The position numbers and the translations under genes were made by a program. The notes under the pieces are model-generated. The model saw only the letters and a list, made by a program, of their open reading frames with translations. It was not told the DNA's origin and ran no database searches. From contig NZ_BCYY01000010.1 in the NCBI RefSeq assembly GCF_001598435.1, positions 1 through 64,000 on the forward strand: 64,000 bases of DNA, read 5' to 3'. The stretch's first letter is position 1. Every line of letters begins with the position of its first letter. This DNA is from Sphingomonas pituitosa NBRC 102491 (GTDB lineage Bacteria; Pseudomonadota; Alphaproteobacteria; Sphingomonadales; Sphingomonadaceae). Shown here piece by piece: positions 17,377-24,793 of the stretch.

Positions 17377-17763
17377 ATGAAAATCGGTGAGATCGCAAAG
17401 CGCACTGGGTTGAAGATAGAGACGGTCCGTTTCTACGAGGCAGAAGGGCTGGTTCCCGCTCCCATCCGTAGCGGTGGCAACTATCGACTCTATGATCGCT
17501 CGCACCTTGATCGCCTTTCGTTCATCAAACGCTCGCGTGATCTGGGTTTCACCCTGGATCAGGTTCGTGCGCTCCTGCGGCTTTCAGATGATCCGCGCGG
17601 TTCCTGTGCCGAGGCCGACCAGATAGCTGCGGTCCACATCGCGGAAATCGATCGCAAGCTGGCCGACCTTACAGCGCTGAGGTCGGAAATCGCGCAGTGG
17701 GGTGACACCTGCAACGCCAGCATCGTTGCCGAATGCAAGGTTATCGACGCCCTGTCGCATTGA
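17377..17763 (+). CDS. MerR-family divalent-metal regulator (CadR/ZntR/PbrR type)
   Basis: 128 residues. The winged-helix N-terminus is MKIGEIAKRTGLKIETVRFY with GGNYRLYD, followed by the dimerisation helix. Cysteines at 77, 112 and 120 match the divalent-metal sensors (CadR, ZntR, PbrR) rather than mercury or copper sensors. The ATG at 17377 is preceded by AAGAGG, and longer in-frame starts upstream run through the promoter. It is divergent from the island and should untwist the 19-bp promoter on binding Zn, Cd, Co or Pb. Confidence 0.9.
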   Translation: MKIGEIAKRTGLKIETVRFYEAEGLVPAPIRSGGNYRLYDRSHLDRLSFIKRSRDLGFTLDQVRALLRLSDDPRGSCAEADQIAAVHIAEIDRKLADLTALRSEIAQWGDTCNASIVAECKVIDALSH

Positions 17764-17876
17764 ACCAAACCAAGTCGGGCGCGACCCTGCCGGGCACGGC
17801 TCTATCGGCGCCCTGGCGTGTGCCGACCGAGCCACCGTGCCGGCGTCTCGGCCCAAAGGGTAACGATCCTCGCGTG

Positions 17877-17898
17877 AGGTGTGCCACATGGCACACCT
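17877..17898. repeat. perfect inverted repeat
   Basis: AGGTGTGCCA and TGGCACACCT are perfectly complementary 10-bp arms around a 2-bp centre. There is no following T-run, so an operator or recombination site is more likely than an intrinsic terminator. Its binding partner is unknown. Confidence 0.7.
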
Positions 17899-18046
17899 GT
17901 CGCCGCTGCCCGATGGGCGCGACTTCACTCGCCTAGCGCCGCGGCCCTCCCCCGGAGGCCCGCCAGCGCGGGGAACAACAAGGGCTGCTGCCCTTTCGTT
18001 CCCGAAGGAAAATAGACGCCCCCGTGTTGTCCGCCAAGCGCGGCAC

Positions 18047-18068
18047 CCGACGCCCTGATGGGCGTCGG
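18047..18068. repeat. GC-rich hairpin
   Basis: CCGACGCCC and GGGCGTCGG form a perfect 9-bp stem with a TGAT loop. It has no U-tract. It may act as an RNA structure in the leader of the 18202 gene or as a structural DNA site. Confidence 0.6.
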
Positions 18069-18201
18069 CCGCGCTAGGGCGGCCTGCCCGCGCCAAGGCC
18101 ATCGATTTTCCTCCTCCCTCCCCATCCCGCTCCTCGCCGGAGAGGCAGACCCGGCCGCTGCGGCAACCGGCTTTCAGCCGCAGGAAGAAGTAGAAAGGAC
18201 A

Positions 18202-18393
18202 ATGGCTTACACCCGATACAAGGGCGATCCCTACTGGAAACGGGCCAAGGTGGGCGGGACCAGTGCAGACGGCACCCCCTACGCCAAAGGCGACCGCGTG
18301 TTCTTCTATCCACGATCCGGCGCGACCTACGCAGGCGACGCCGCGACCCGCGCATCAGCCGAGTTCGACGAGCTGGCAAGCCTCGAAGGCTGA
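18202..18393 (+). CDS. small conserved-looking protein, 63 residues
   Basis: Begins MAYTRYKGDPYWKRAKVGG, contains YAKGDRVFFYPRSGATYAG and ends with an acidic helix (ASAEFDELASLEG). The hydrophilic, aromatic-rich composition suggests a cytosolic nucleic-acid-associated protein, but I recognise no family. GAAAGGA lies about six bases before the ATG at 18202. A longer upstream frame reads GC-rich leader and is not supported. Confidence 0.6.
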   Translation: MAYTRYKGDPYWKRAKVGGTSADGTPYAKGDRVFFYPRSGATYAGDAATRASAEFDELASLEG

Positions 18394-18970
18394 TCCATTC
18401 CCCCAACCAGGTGCTCGGCAATGGCCTCGAGCTCCGCGGCTGAGGCTCGGTCGCGGCGGTGGTCGACGGCGCGGCGGCGATGAACGCTCGCCGGGCAGCG
18501 TCGAATACATCACCCCGATCGCCGCCTCCGTCGCTGAAACCGACATCGTAGGCGGCCCTCTCGCTGGCCTTCTCACCGTCATCTCGCCGGCACTCTCGAT
18601 ACGCCCATCCGGATCGCGCTGCGTACCACCCCTCGGCATATCGGACCGCCTCGTTCCAATCGAGCCTATGTGTGTCCCGTCCCCGGAGGATGGCCAGATC
18701 GCGATCGTCGATCGTGCCGGCGTCAGCCTTCCCCTCGATAAATGCAAAGTTCCGCGCACGGCGGGCCCGCTCCTGCTCCTTCTGCATCGCGTCGTGCATC
18801 GGCCGCATTGCGGCAACGCGGGCGCGCGTGCGAAGCATCCGTTCGTCGAGAGCCGCGCTCGGCGGCAAGTCTGGATATTCCCGCCAAATTGATGCCAGGG
18901 TCTCGGCATCGCAGGCGCTGCGGCCGCGCGCCATCCACGTCGCCGCAGAGGTGGGATCGAACTGTTCCAT
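18327..18970 (-). CDS. hypothetical protein, possibly frameshifted near the 3' end
   Basis: Starts MEQFDPTSAATWMARGRSA and continues as a helical charged protein (EQERARRARNFAFIEGKADA, NEAVRYAEGWYAARSGWAY). Around 18450 the continuous frame becomes Arg/Pro-rich and runs antisense through the opposing 63-residue gene to 18074. One frame over, the same DNA reads SAAELEAIAEHLVGGMDQ and stops at 18327, which looks more protein-like. A one-base change near 18450 would explain it. No family recognised. It is the last gene of the minus-strand backbone group. Confidence 0.5.
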
Positions 18971-19027
18971 CGACCTACATCCCATCGTGGTTGAATTATC
19001 ATCGAAATCGCGCGCAGTCTTGAGCGG

Positions 19028-19270
19028 CTAGTCCTGGCCTAGCTTCACCAGATGCTCCCAGCAGGCCGCGAGAGCATCGTCGAGCGTCGCGCACTCGCCA
19101 AGCTTCTGCGAGCTCGATCCTGCGGCGGTGATTACCCGTGCATGCGGCTCCCATACCGGCTCAGCCCATTCTTCCGGCCACGCATGGAAGCCATAAGGGT
19201 AGGCCACGATGGAGTACGGGGCCCACAGGCGCGGGTGTAGGTTCGTCAAACGAGCAGAAGGGACGCTCAT
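19028..19270 (-). CDS. hypothetical protein, 80 residues
   Basis: Begins MSVPSARLTNLHPRLW, is rich in Trp and Pro (PYGFHAWPEEWAEPVWEPHA) and ends with an acidic helix (ATLDDALAACWEHLVKLG). A GAGG sequence lies just before the ATG at 19270. It is a plausible small cytosolic protein of the backbone operon with no recognised family. Confidence 0.55.
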   Translation of the reverse strand: MSVPSARLTNLHPRLWAPYSIVAYPYGFHAWPEEWAEPVWEPHARVITAAGSSSQKLGECATLDDALAACWEHLVKLGQD

Positions 19271-19331
19271 GGTCGCCTCACATACCGTAGAGTTGGGGAG
19301 GGAGCCGGCGCGCCGCGCCCTCGGGGTGCGG

Positions 19332-19979
19332 TTAGCCGAAGAGCGTTTCCGCCTGATCCGGCATGGCGTAGTCGAGCTGCAGCTCGTGGACGATCCGCCG
19401 TGCGAACCGCTGCGGATCCACCAGTTCGCGAACGCCGGCGAAGTGGTTGCGGCCGCCGGTATAATCGGCACGTCCCCGGCAGGTCCGGTAGAGGACTTCC
19501 CTATCGAGACCGCACAGGCCCAGGCTGAGCTGCACGTAGCACTTCTCCGTGTGGAGGATGATCTCGCCCGAGACTGCGGGACCGCCCCGGCAGGACCGTA
19601 CCTCGTACTGCCCGCTTTCCAGCTGCAGGGCCTTGGCCAGCGCGCGCATCGCCTTCTGCCCCTCTGAGTGGAAGGCGTTCTTCGCTGGTGCATCGAAGTC
19701 CACGCCGCGGTGCGCGAGCGTCACCAGGACTGGCGCGCCCCGCAGTTCCTTGATCGCCTGCATGCACCTGCCCTGCAGCTCGACGGGGCCGGGTCGCGTG
19801 TCACATACCGCGGCGAAATGGCGCGCCAGAAGAATGACTGCAGGATCTTCCTCTGCGCTTACGCCGGCGTTCCGGCAGTCGTCCATGGCCTTGCTGATCG
19901 CGTGGAGCGTGCTGCCAATCGTGGTCAGCGCACTGGGATCGAGGGCCTGCTGGTGGCGGAAAGCAACATCGAAGGTCAT
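19332..19979 (-). CDS. hypothetical plasmid protein, 215 residues
   Basis: Soluble protein with several cysteines (AAVCDTRPG, QGRCMQAIK, RSCRGGPAV, TEKCYVQLSLGLCG, YRTCRGRADYTGG) in the C-terminal two thirds. GGAGACATCCC precedes the ATG at 19979. I do not recognise the family. Its place between the thermonuclease and small unknown genes, in the same orientation as ArdC and ParB-like genes, suggests a role in plasmid establishment or DNA metabolism. Confidence 0.65.
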   Translation of the reverse strand: MTFDVAFRHQQALDPSALTTIGSTLHAISKAMDDCRNAGVSAEEDPAVILLARHFAAVCDTRPGPVELQGRCMQAIKELRGAPVLVTLAHRGVDFDAPAKNAFHSEGQKAMRALAKALQLESGQYEVRSCRGGPAVSGEIILHTEKCYVQLSLGLCGLDREVLYRTCRGRADYTGGRNHFAGVRELVDPQRFARRIVHELQLDYAMPDQAETLFG

Positions 19980-20086
19980 GGGATGTCTCCGGGGAAGCGG
20001 AGCGCGAAATCACGCTCTCCCCTTCCCTTCCCCCTCTCCTCCTGAGCGTCCTGCGAGCTCCCGACCAGTGCGGAGCAGGGTAGTTG

Positions 20087-20617
20087 CTAGCGCCTGCGCC
20101 GCTCGCAAGAGAGCCGCGCGCCCTTCCGCCAGCGGCTCGGCTCGATGAAATCGCCGCCATGGATGCCAAGGTGCTTCGCTTCTGCCTGGTCAAACGCGGC
20201 CTGGTAGCGCCGCGCGCGGGAAGGATCGGTCTTCAGGAAGTTGGGTGTCGGCACGGCGTATCCGGCGGCGATCATCGCTTCTCCGAGGTCCTGGCCGCCT
20301 ACGTCGACGGCAGCGATCGGCCGCCCATAGCTCTGCTGTCCCGTCAACCGGATCGACACGGGGCCTCGCTTCATCAGCTTGGATGCGAAGTCCTGGGCGG
20401 CCTTGCCGCAGGGCCAACAGGACGAACCCTTCGCGCAGAGCGCTTTGCGCTCGACGGCATCCGCGCCAAACAGGCGGAAATCGACGGCAATCGTGTCCCC
20501 GTCGATCGCGTGCGCCTGCGCCTCGAAGCCGTCGCGGTCGCGCTGACCTGCACTCGCGTCAGGCAGCACGTCGCAGCTGCTCGTGGCGAACATAATCGCA
20601 ATTGCGATTAGGCGCAT
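20087..20617 (-). CDS. thermonuclease-family (SNase-like) protein
   Basis: 176 residues with an N-terminal hydrophobic signal, possibly a lipoprotein site at ATSSC. The SNase fold is seen in AHAIDGDTIAVDFRLFGADAVER, a Cys pair region (SSCWPCGKAA), GRPIAAVDVGGQDLGEAMIAAG and a C-terminal YQAAFDQAEAKHLGIHGG. Such proteins cleave nucleic acids in the periplasm or outside. The Arg and acidic residues of the active site are only partly recognisable (ADAVER for the usual D-E-R pattern). Its ATG overlaps the stop of the upstream gene. Confidence 0.8.
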   Translation of the reverse strand: MRLIAIAIMFATSSCDVLPDASAGQRDRDGFEAQAHAIDGDTIAVDFRLFGADAVERKALCAKGSSCWPCGKAAQDFASKLMKRGPVSIRLTGQQSYGRPIAAVDVGGQDLGEAMIAAGYAVPTPNFLKTDPSRARRYQAAFDQAEAKHLGIHGGDFIEPSRWRKGARLSCERRRR

Positions 20618-20987
20618 TTCAGCATTTCCTTTGTCGGCTCGCCGGCGCGCGTGAAGACGGTCCGATGCACCTTCGTCTCAGGCACGATGGACCATTTCAG
20701 CTTGTAGAAGTGGCGCACCCGGTAGGGGCCATTACCGTCGAGACGGAAGAAGCGGAGCTTGGCGCCATCCTTCCGCACGCGGAAATCGGTTTCTTGCCTG
20801 TCGTCGCTGCAGGTCAGCGGGCTCTCGAAGCGCACTAGGGCGCCATCGGGCACCTCGCGGCGCCTGCTAGCAATCGCCGCACGGCAGCGCGCTCGCCAAT
20901 CGATCGCATGAGGCCTGTCCGTTTCGCTCAGAAGGTCGAGGATCCGCTCGGGACATTCGGCTTCATGTGGGCCCATGCTCTCGTCCA
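20608..20987 (-). CDS. 3' exon of an intron-split conserved protein
   Basis: Encodes the C-terminal 126 residues, beginning DESMGPHEAECPERILDLLS after the exon junction and containing DWRARCRAAIASRRREVPDG and the WSIVPETKVHRTVFTRAG end. Joined to bases 23543-23810 it gives a continuous 215-residue protein with junction KD-M-DESMGP, the Met codon being split A/TG. It resembles a conserved plasmid protein family (possibly DUF6927-type, a tentative name) of unknown function. An ATG at 21012 inside the intron could also start this half independently. Confidence 0.75.
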
Positions 20988-21008
20988 GTCGGGTAGGATT
21001 GGTGCTGC

Positions 21009-22931
21009 TCATGGAGTCAGCCCTGATCCCCCCGCCGAACCGCACGTGCAGCTTTCACCGCATGCGGCTCTCCACTGTGACGAACCATCACTTTGCCGTA
21101 GATCGGGCAGGCGGCCTCTGTGAGTATCCCAGTGGCATTGCTCGCACAGGACCACCGTCCTGCGGGCGCGTGCCACCTTCATTCTCACGACAAAACCGCG
21201 GTGCGAAACATCGGCCATCCCCCGGATATGGTGCACCTGACACGGAACATCGGATCGACCGCAAGCCTCGCATTGCTTGGCATTCTGACGATCAACCCAG
21301 TCCGTACGTGAGTGGGTGAACACCTGCGTCCAAGGCTGGATATCAATCCTGGACGAGGTGGCCGGATCACGTTTCAGATGAGCCAGTTTCCAGACTTTGA
21401 CCGATCGGGGCTGGCCATCGACGTCGTAGCCGATGGTGAATTCCTGCCCCGTCCTCATGCGGGCCAAGACCGCTCGCACATTGGTTTTGTGCTTGCTGGC
21501 CAAGGTCTTGAACAAGCTCCACCGCTGGAGAAACTCAAGCCTGTTCAGCTTGAAGCTCACATCCTTGGCGAGAGCATAGTAGTTCGCAAAACCCCGCAAT
21601 TCGGCGTTGTAAGCTAGGACGATCTCAACGTCGCTGCAGCTGAGCAGCAGGCTACGATGACGCGGCTTCAACACCGACAGATCACCATAACCTTTTGCAG
21701 AAGCGAACGCGTGGACCTTCTCCCAAGGGACATGCAGCTGCATCACTTCCGACGGCGGCCTACGAAGGAAGCTGACGGAACCTTGTCGGCTCCGGACAAC
21801 CCGTTGGCGTGTCGTATATGTGCGGACCTCATATCCAAGGAAGGCGGCTCCATCGCTCGCCTTGCGGATACCGCTTTTCTCCTCGGACACCGTGAGCGCC
21901 AGCGCCTCGGTCAGGAATGCCCTGACTTCGGCGAACACGCTTCGTGCATCCTCCTTGCTACCGATAACCCCAATCATGAAGTCGTCCGCGTAGCGACAGT
22001 AACGAAGTCGGCGATAACCGGGGTCCATCGCGTCTCTCGACGGGATGGACCGCTTTTGCGGCAGTAAGGTTTGGATTTTGGCCAAGGAGGCCGCAACCTT
22101 CACCTCGTCGACATTGTCTTTGGCCCGCAGCATGGTGACGCGCTTCCGTTGTTTCTGGATGCGCCCAGCCAGTCGCCCATATTCCGGGTTCGTGGCACGG
22201 ACCTTCCCCCTCTCGAAAGCCGCGATCCGTTCCGCCATGAACATATCGAGTTCATGGAGGTAGATGTTGGCCAAGATTGGAGAGACGATACCGCCCTGCG
22301 GAGTGCCGCTGTAGGTCCGGGTGTGAACCCGGTCTTCCATAACACCCGCCTTAAGCATGCTGCCGATCAAGCCGATGAATTTCTCGTCATCGATCCTTTT
22401 CCGCAACAGCCGCAGGAGGATGTCGTGGTCGATGTTCTCGAAGAACCCCGCGACATCCACATCTACGAGCCATTTCACCCCCGTCCATACGGCTTTGACG
22501 TGTTCAAGCGCCGTATGACACGACCGGCCCGGCCGGAATCCATGGGAGGCGTTCGAGAACACCGGTTCATAGATCCGTTCGAGCAGTTGCCGCGCCACTT
22601 CCTGAACGAGGCGGTCGTCGCGCGTGGGAATGCCCAGCGGACGCCGTTTGCCCTTGCCTTTCGGGATAAACACCCGACGCACTGGTTTGGGATCATAGGT
22701 CCCTGCCGTCACGCTGGCGATAATCGGGTCGAGGTCTTCCGGTCCGAAGTCCGCGAAGGTCTCGCCGTCAATACCCGGCGTCATCGCACCCTTGTTGGAT
22801 CCGATCTTCTGGAGCCCCTCCTCCCAAAGGAGGCGAGACCCCATCAGACGATAGAGTCCATTCACCCTTTTGCCCGACGCAACGAGCGCCGGAATGGCCT
22901 CCAACCGGCCTTTCACAGTTTCTGGCAGCAT
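21009..22931 (-). CDS. ltrA: group II intron reverse transcriptase/maturase with HNH endonuclease
   Basis: About 640 residues: RT blocks with TPGIDGETFADF, RRVFIPKGKGKRRPLGIPT, FRPGRSCHTAL, the TPQGGIVSPILANIYL block and catalytic YADD (CRYADDFMIG). A maturase X region follows, then a C-terminal HNH zinc endonuclease (CEACGRSD, HHIRG, LCEQCHWDTH). It splices and retrohomes the intron. The ATG at 22931 is preceded by GGGGTG; a GTG six bases upstream is possible. Unusually, the frame continues past the HNH domain through domain V to a stop at 21009, giving a low-complexity Cys/Gly tail. Confidence 0.92.
   Translation of the reverse strand: MLPETVKGRLEAIPALVASGKRVNGLYRLMGSRLLWEEGLQKIGSNKGAMTPGIDGETFADFGPEDLDPIIASVTAGTYDPKPVRRVFIPKGKGKRRPLGIPTRDDRLVQEVARQLLERIYEPVFSNASHGFRPGRSCHTALEHVKAVWTGVKWLVDVDVAGFFENIDHDILLRLLRKRIDDEKFIGLIGSMLKAGVMEDRVHTRTYSGTPQGGIVSPILANIYLHELDMFMAERIAAFERGKVRATNPEYGRLAGRIQKQRKRVTMLRAKDNVDEVKVAASLAKIQTLLPQKRSIPSRDAMDPGYRRLRYCRYADDFMIGVIGSKEDARSVFAEVRAFLTEALALTVSEEKSGIRKASDGAAFLGYEVRTYTTRQRVVRSRQGSVSFLRRPPSEVMQLHVPWEKVHAFASAKGYGDLSVLKPRHRSLLLSCSDVEIVLAYNAELRGFANYYALAKDVSFKLNRLEFLQRWSLFKTLASKHKTNVRAVLARMRTGQEFTIGYDVDGQPRSVKVWKLAHLKRDPATSSRIDIQPWTQVFTHSRTDWVDRQNAKQCEACGRSDVPCQVHHIRGMADVSHRGFVVRMKVARARRTVVLCEQCHWDTHRGRLPDLRQSDGSSQWRAACGESCTCGSAGGSGLTP
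21037..21070 (-). ncRNA. group II intron domain V
   Basis: The 34-nt hairpin starts GAGCCGCATGCGG, has a GTGAAAG terminal-loop region and ends CACGTGCGGTTC. It differs from the common bacterial domain V only by compensated base pairs. It is the catalytic metal-binding core. Confidence 0.9.
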
Positions 22932-23542
22932 CAGCACACCCCATGATCGGTGGTTGAAGAATCACAGCTGCCGCCCTTCCCCCGGTCTTCCCCGCTTTCG
23001 GCCCGATCGCTCGAGACCTTATACAGTTGCACCGCCGCCTCCGAAGAGGTCGATGTCCCGGGCATTACCCCGGGCATTTGAGTAATATGGCGGCTCCGTA
23101 CCCATGCAGGCCGGCAGAAGCCGCCTGTTTAGGGCATCCCGTAGTTACGCTGAATGGAGATGCGGCGCGGTTAGGTGTCCCGTTCGTCCACTAAACCCCT
23201 CGACGAGAGGCGCACCGGAGGGGCTGAGAAACAGGCGGCCAAGACATGAGACCGCTGTCATCATCCGGACCTGGCGTGACAGTCGCTTTCGCCAGTATCG
23301 CTATATAGATTGCTGCAGACTGGGATTTAAGCAGTGTAGCCTTCACCATACGCACCTTGCCCTGACCGTCATCGCCTCCATTTGCGACTAAGACGCATCT
23401 GGCCTTTTCCGAACATGCTATTGTTCCCCGTCCCTTTCGGGATTTCAGACCTTGTGAGGCCCGAGGTTAGTCCGGCGAGCAGAGGCATTCTCAACTTACC
23501 TCATCATCACTGATACTCCATTTCAGCGCCGCAACGGCGCAC
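22932..23542 (-). ncRNA. group II intron domains I-III
   Basis: This untranslated 5' part of the intron RNA has the expected length (about 600 nt) before the maturase. A candidate EBS1 loop is TGTCTT at 23246-23241. It can pair, with one G-U, to the last six exon bases AGGACA (IBS1, 23548-23543). Confidence 0.65.
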
Positions 23543-23810
23543 TGTCCTTGTAAGCGAAATGGTATCCGCTCCTGGAGCGCGGGTTCCATTTGACCAGGCA
23601 CACGATTGCGAAGACCTCGCCGGGGACGCCGTTGTCCACCTGCTGGACGGCGCCGTACCACACGCGATTGTTCACGCAGGTGGATGCAAGCACCCTGTGA
23701 CCGCGCTTGGCACCGTCGACCTCCCTCTCGTAGGTAAACTGCGCGTCGAGATATGCCTTGGGCGTCTCATGCCCGCCCATCGACGTTCGGCTCATTTCCA
23801 GCCAACCCAT
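23543..23810 (-). CDS. 5' exon of the intron-split conserved protein
   Basis: Starts MGWLEMSRTSMGGHETPKAY and runs through a beta-rich region (RVLASTCVNNRVWYGAVQQV, EVFAIVCLVKWNPRS) to YHFAYKD. GGAGGAA precedes the ATG at 23810. Unspliced, the frame enters the intron and stops at 23523 after six more residues. Spliced to 20608-20987 it makes one 215-residue protein. It starts 14 bases after the ardC stop, so host-gene expression, and splicing, depend on the ardC transcript. Confidence 0.75.
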
Positions 23811-23824
23811 GTGACGTTCCTCCG

Positions 23825-24715
23825 TCAGGCGGCCTTGGCGACAGGCGTCGCCGAGGCAAAGACATGTAGGTATCTGACCGCCTGCTCGGCCTTGGTGGAG
23901 GCGAGGAAGACCGCGGCCTTATCGTCCTTCAGGACACGGATCCATGTGTCGAGATAGCTCGCATGGTTGTCGTGAAGCTCGGTCGGCAGCCCGAGTTCGG
24001 CACAGATAAAGGATTGGCCGAGGCAGGCAACCAGCTCCTCGAATGCATATGCCTTGTCGCCGAAGCGCTTGCCGAAGGTCCGATCCAGCCGACTGCGCGC
24101 CCCTGTCCAGTGAACATGCTCGTGCGCAAGCGTCGATGCGAACAAGTCGGCCGAGGCGAAGTGCGCGAGCTTCGGCATCTGGATGTGATCGCTGAGCGGC
24201 GAGAAATACGCTTCGCTGCCGCCATAGCGGACCACAGACGGGATCTGCTCGAAGAAGGCGTCGATCGCCTCCTGACGTAGCGACAGCAGCGTCGGCGTTG
24301 GGGCGACGGGCCTCGGGTAGTACCATGCCGGCAAGCCGTCGATCTCGTCGGCGTTGTAGACCAGATAGCTGCGCAGGAAGCGGATCACCTGCACGGTGGT
24401 CTCACCCGTCAGCAGCGACTTGCCCCGCTTTCGAAAGCTCGATGCATAGATCGAAATGGTCGCCTCGGCGCCCTTGCGCACGCGGCCGCCCAGCTCGTCG
24501 GCCTGGCGCTTCGTCATCCAATAACGGCTCTTGTAGCCGCGGCTGTCCGCCATGCTCCAAAGCCACGGGCAGTTGATGCCGGTGTAGGGCGTCCCCTCGT
24601 GCCGTAGCGGGCGTCCCCCGTCGCCGGTGAGCGACCATGGCCGCTTCCAGGGCACAATGCCTTGCTCGAGCTTCTGCAGCAGCAGCTTCGTCACCTCTTC
24701 GGCGATGCTGTTCAT
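23825..24715 (-). CDS. ardC: ArdC-family antirestriction protein
   Basis: 296 residues, complete. The N-terminal ssDNA-binding domain begins with IAEEVTKLLLQKLEQGIVPW and YTGINCPWLWSMADSRGY. The C-terminal zincin-like domain has HEHVHWTGARSRLDR with the metal-binding HExxH and a downstream EELVACLGQSF glutamate. ArdC proteins coat incoming single strands and block restriction enzymes early in conjugation. It lies 78 bases after the ParB-like stop in the same orientation. It is paralogous to the truncated gene at the left edge. Confidence 0.9.
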   Translation of the reverse strand: MNSIAEEVTKLLLQKLEQGIVPWKRPWSLTGDGGRPLRHEGTPYTGINCPWLWSMADSRGYKSRYWMTKRQADELGGRVRKGAEATISIYASSFRKRGKSLLTGETTVQVIRFLRSYLVYNADEIDGLPAWYYPRPVAPTPTLLSLRQEAIDAFFEQIPSVVRYGGSEAYFSPLSDHIQMPKLAHFASADLFASTLAHEHVHWTGARSRLDRTFGKRFGDKAYAFEELVACLGQSFICAELGLPTELHDNHASYLDTWIRVLKDDKAAVFLASTKAEQAVRYLHVFASATPVAKAA

Positions 24716-24793
24716 GATCGGGGTCCTCCAAAAAGAGCACCGCCGACGGGCTTGCCGCCGGCGGTGCCAGGGGTTCCAGAAGGAGGCTGGAAA

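Larger units (their letters stand above)
17764..18201. other. 438-bp gap at the right border of the metal island
   Basis: No convincing gene was seen. The stretch holds two strong inverted repeats (listed separately) and a purine-rich leader before the 63-residue gene. No transposase, integrase or terminal repeat matching the left border could be recognised by eye. Confidence 0.5.
20988..23542 (-). mobile_element. group II intron, 2555 bp
   Basis: On the minus strand the element begins GTGCGCC at 23542, fitting the group II 5' rule GUGYG. It ends CCTACCCGAC at 20988, a usual bacterial group II 3' end. Domain V is at 21070-21037. A domain VI-like hairpin with pairs GGAT/ATCC and GCTG/CAGC lies just before the end. 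It encodes a reverse transcriptase/maturase. Removing exactly these bases fuses two halves of a conserved protein in frame. Insertion is in the sense orientation of its host gene, so splicing would rescue it. Confidence 0.9.

Noticed and set aside
740..17900. Insertion sequence or transposon ends bounding the metal island
   Set aside because: No transposase, integrase, terminal inverted repeat or target duplication could be recognised at either border by eye.
20608..21012. Independent gene starting at ATG 21012
   Set aside because: That ATG lies inside the intron. The exon-junction reading gives a much longer continuous protein, so a separate short gene is less likely, though translation from it is not excluded.
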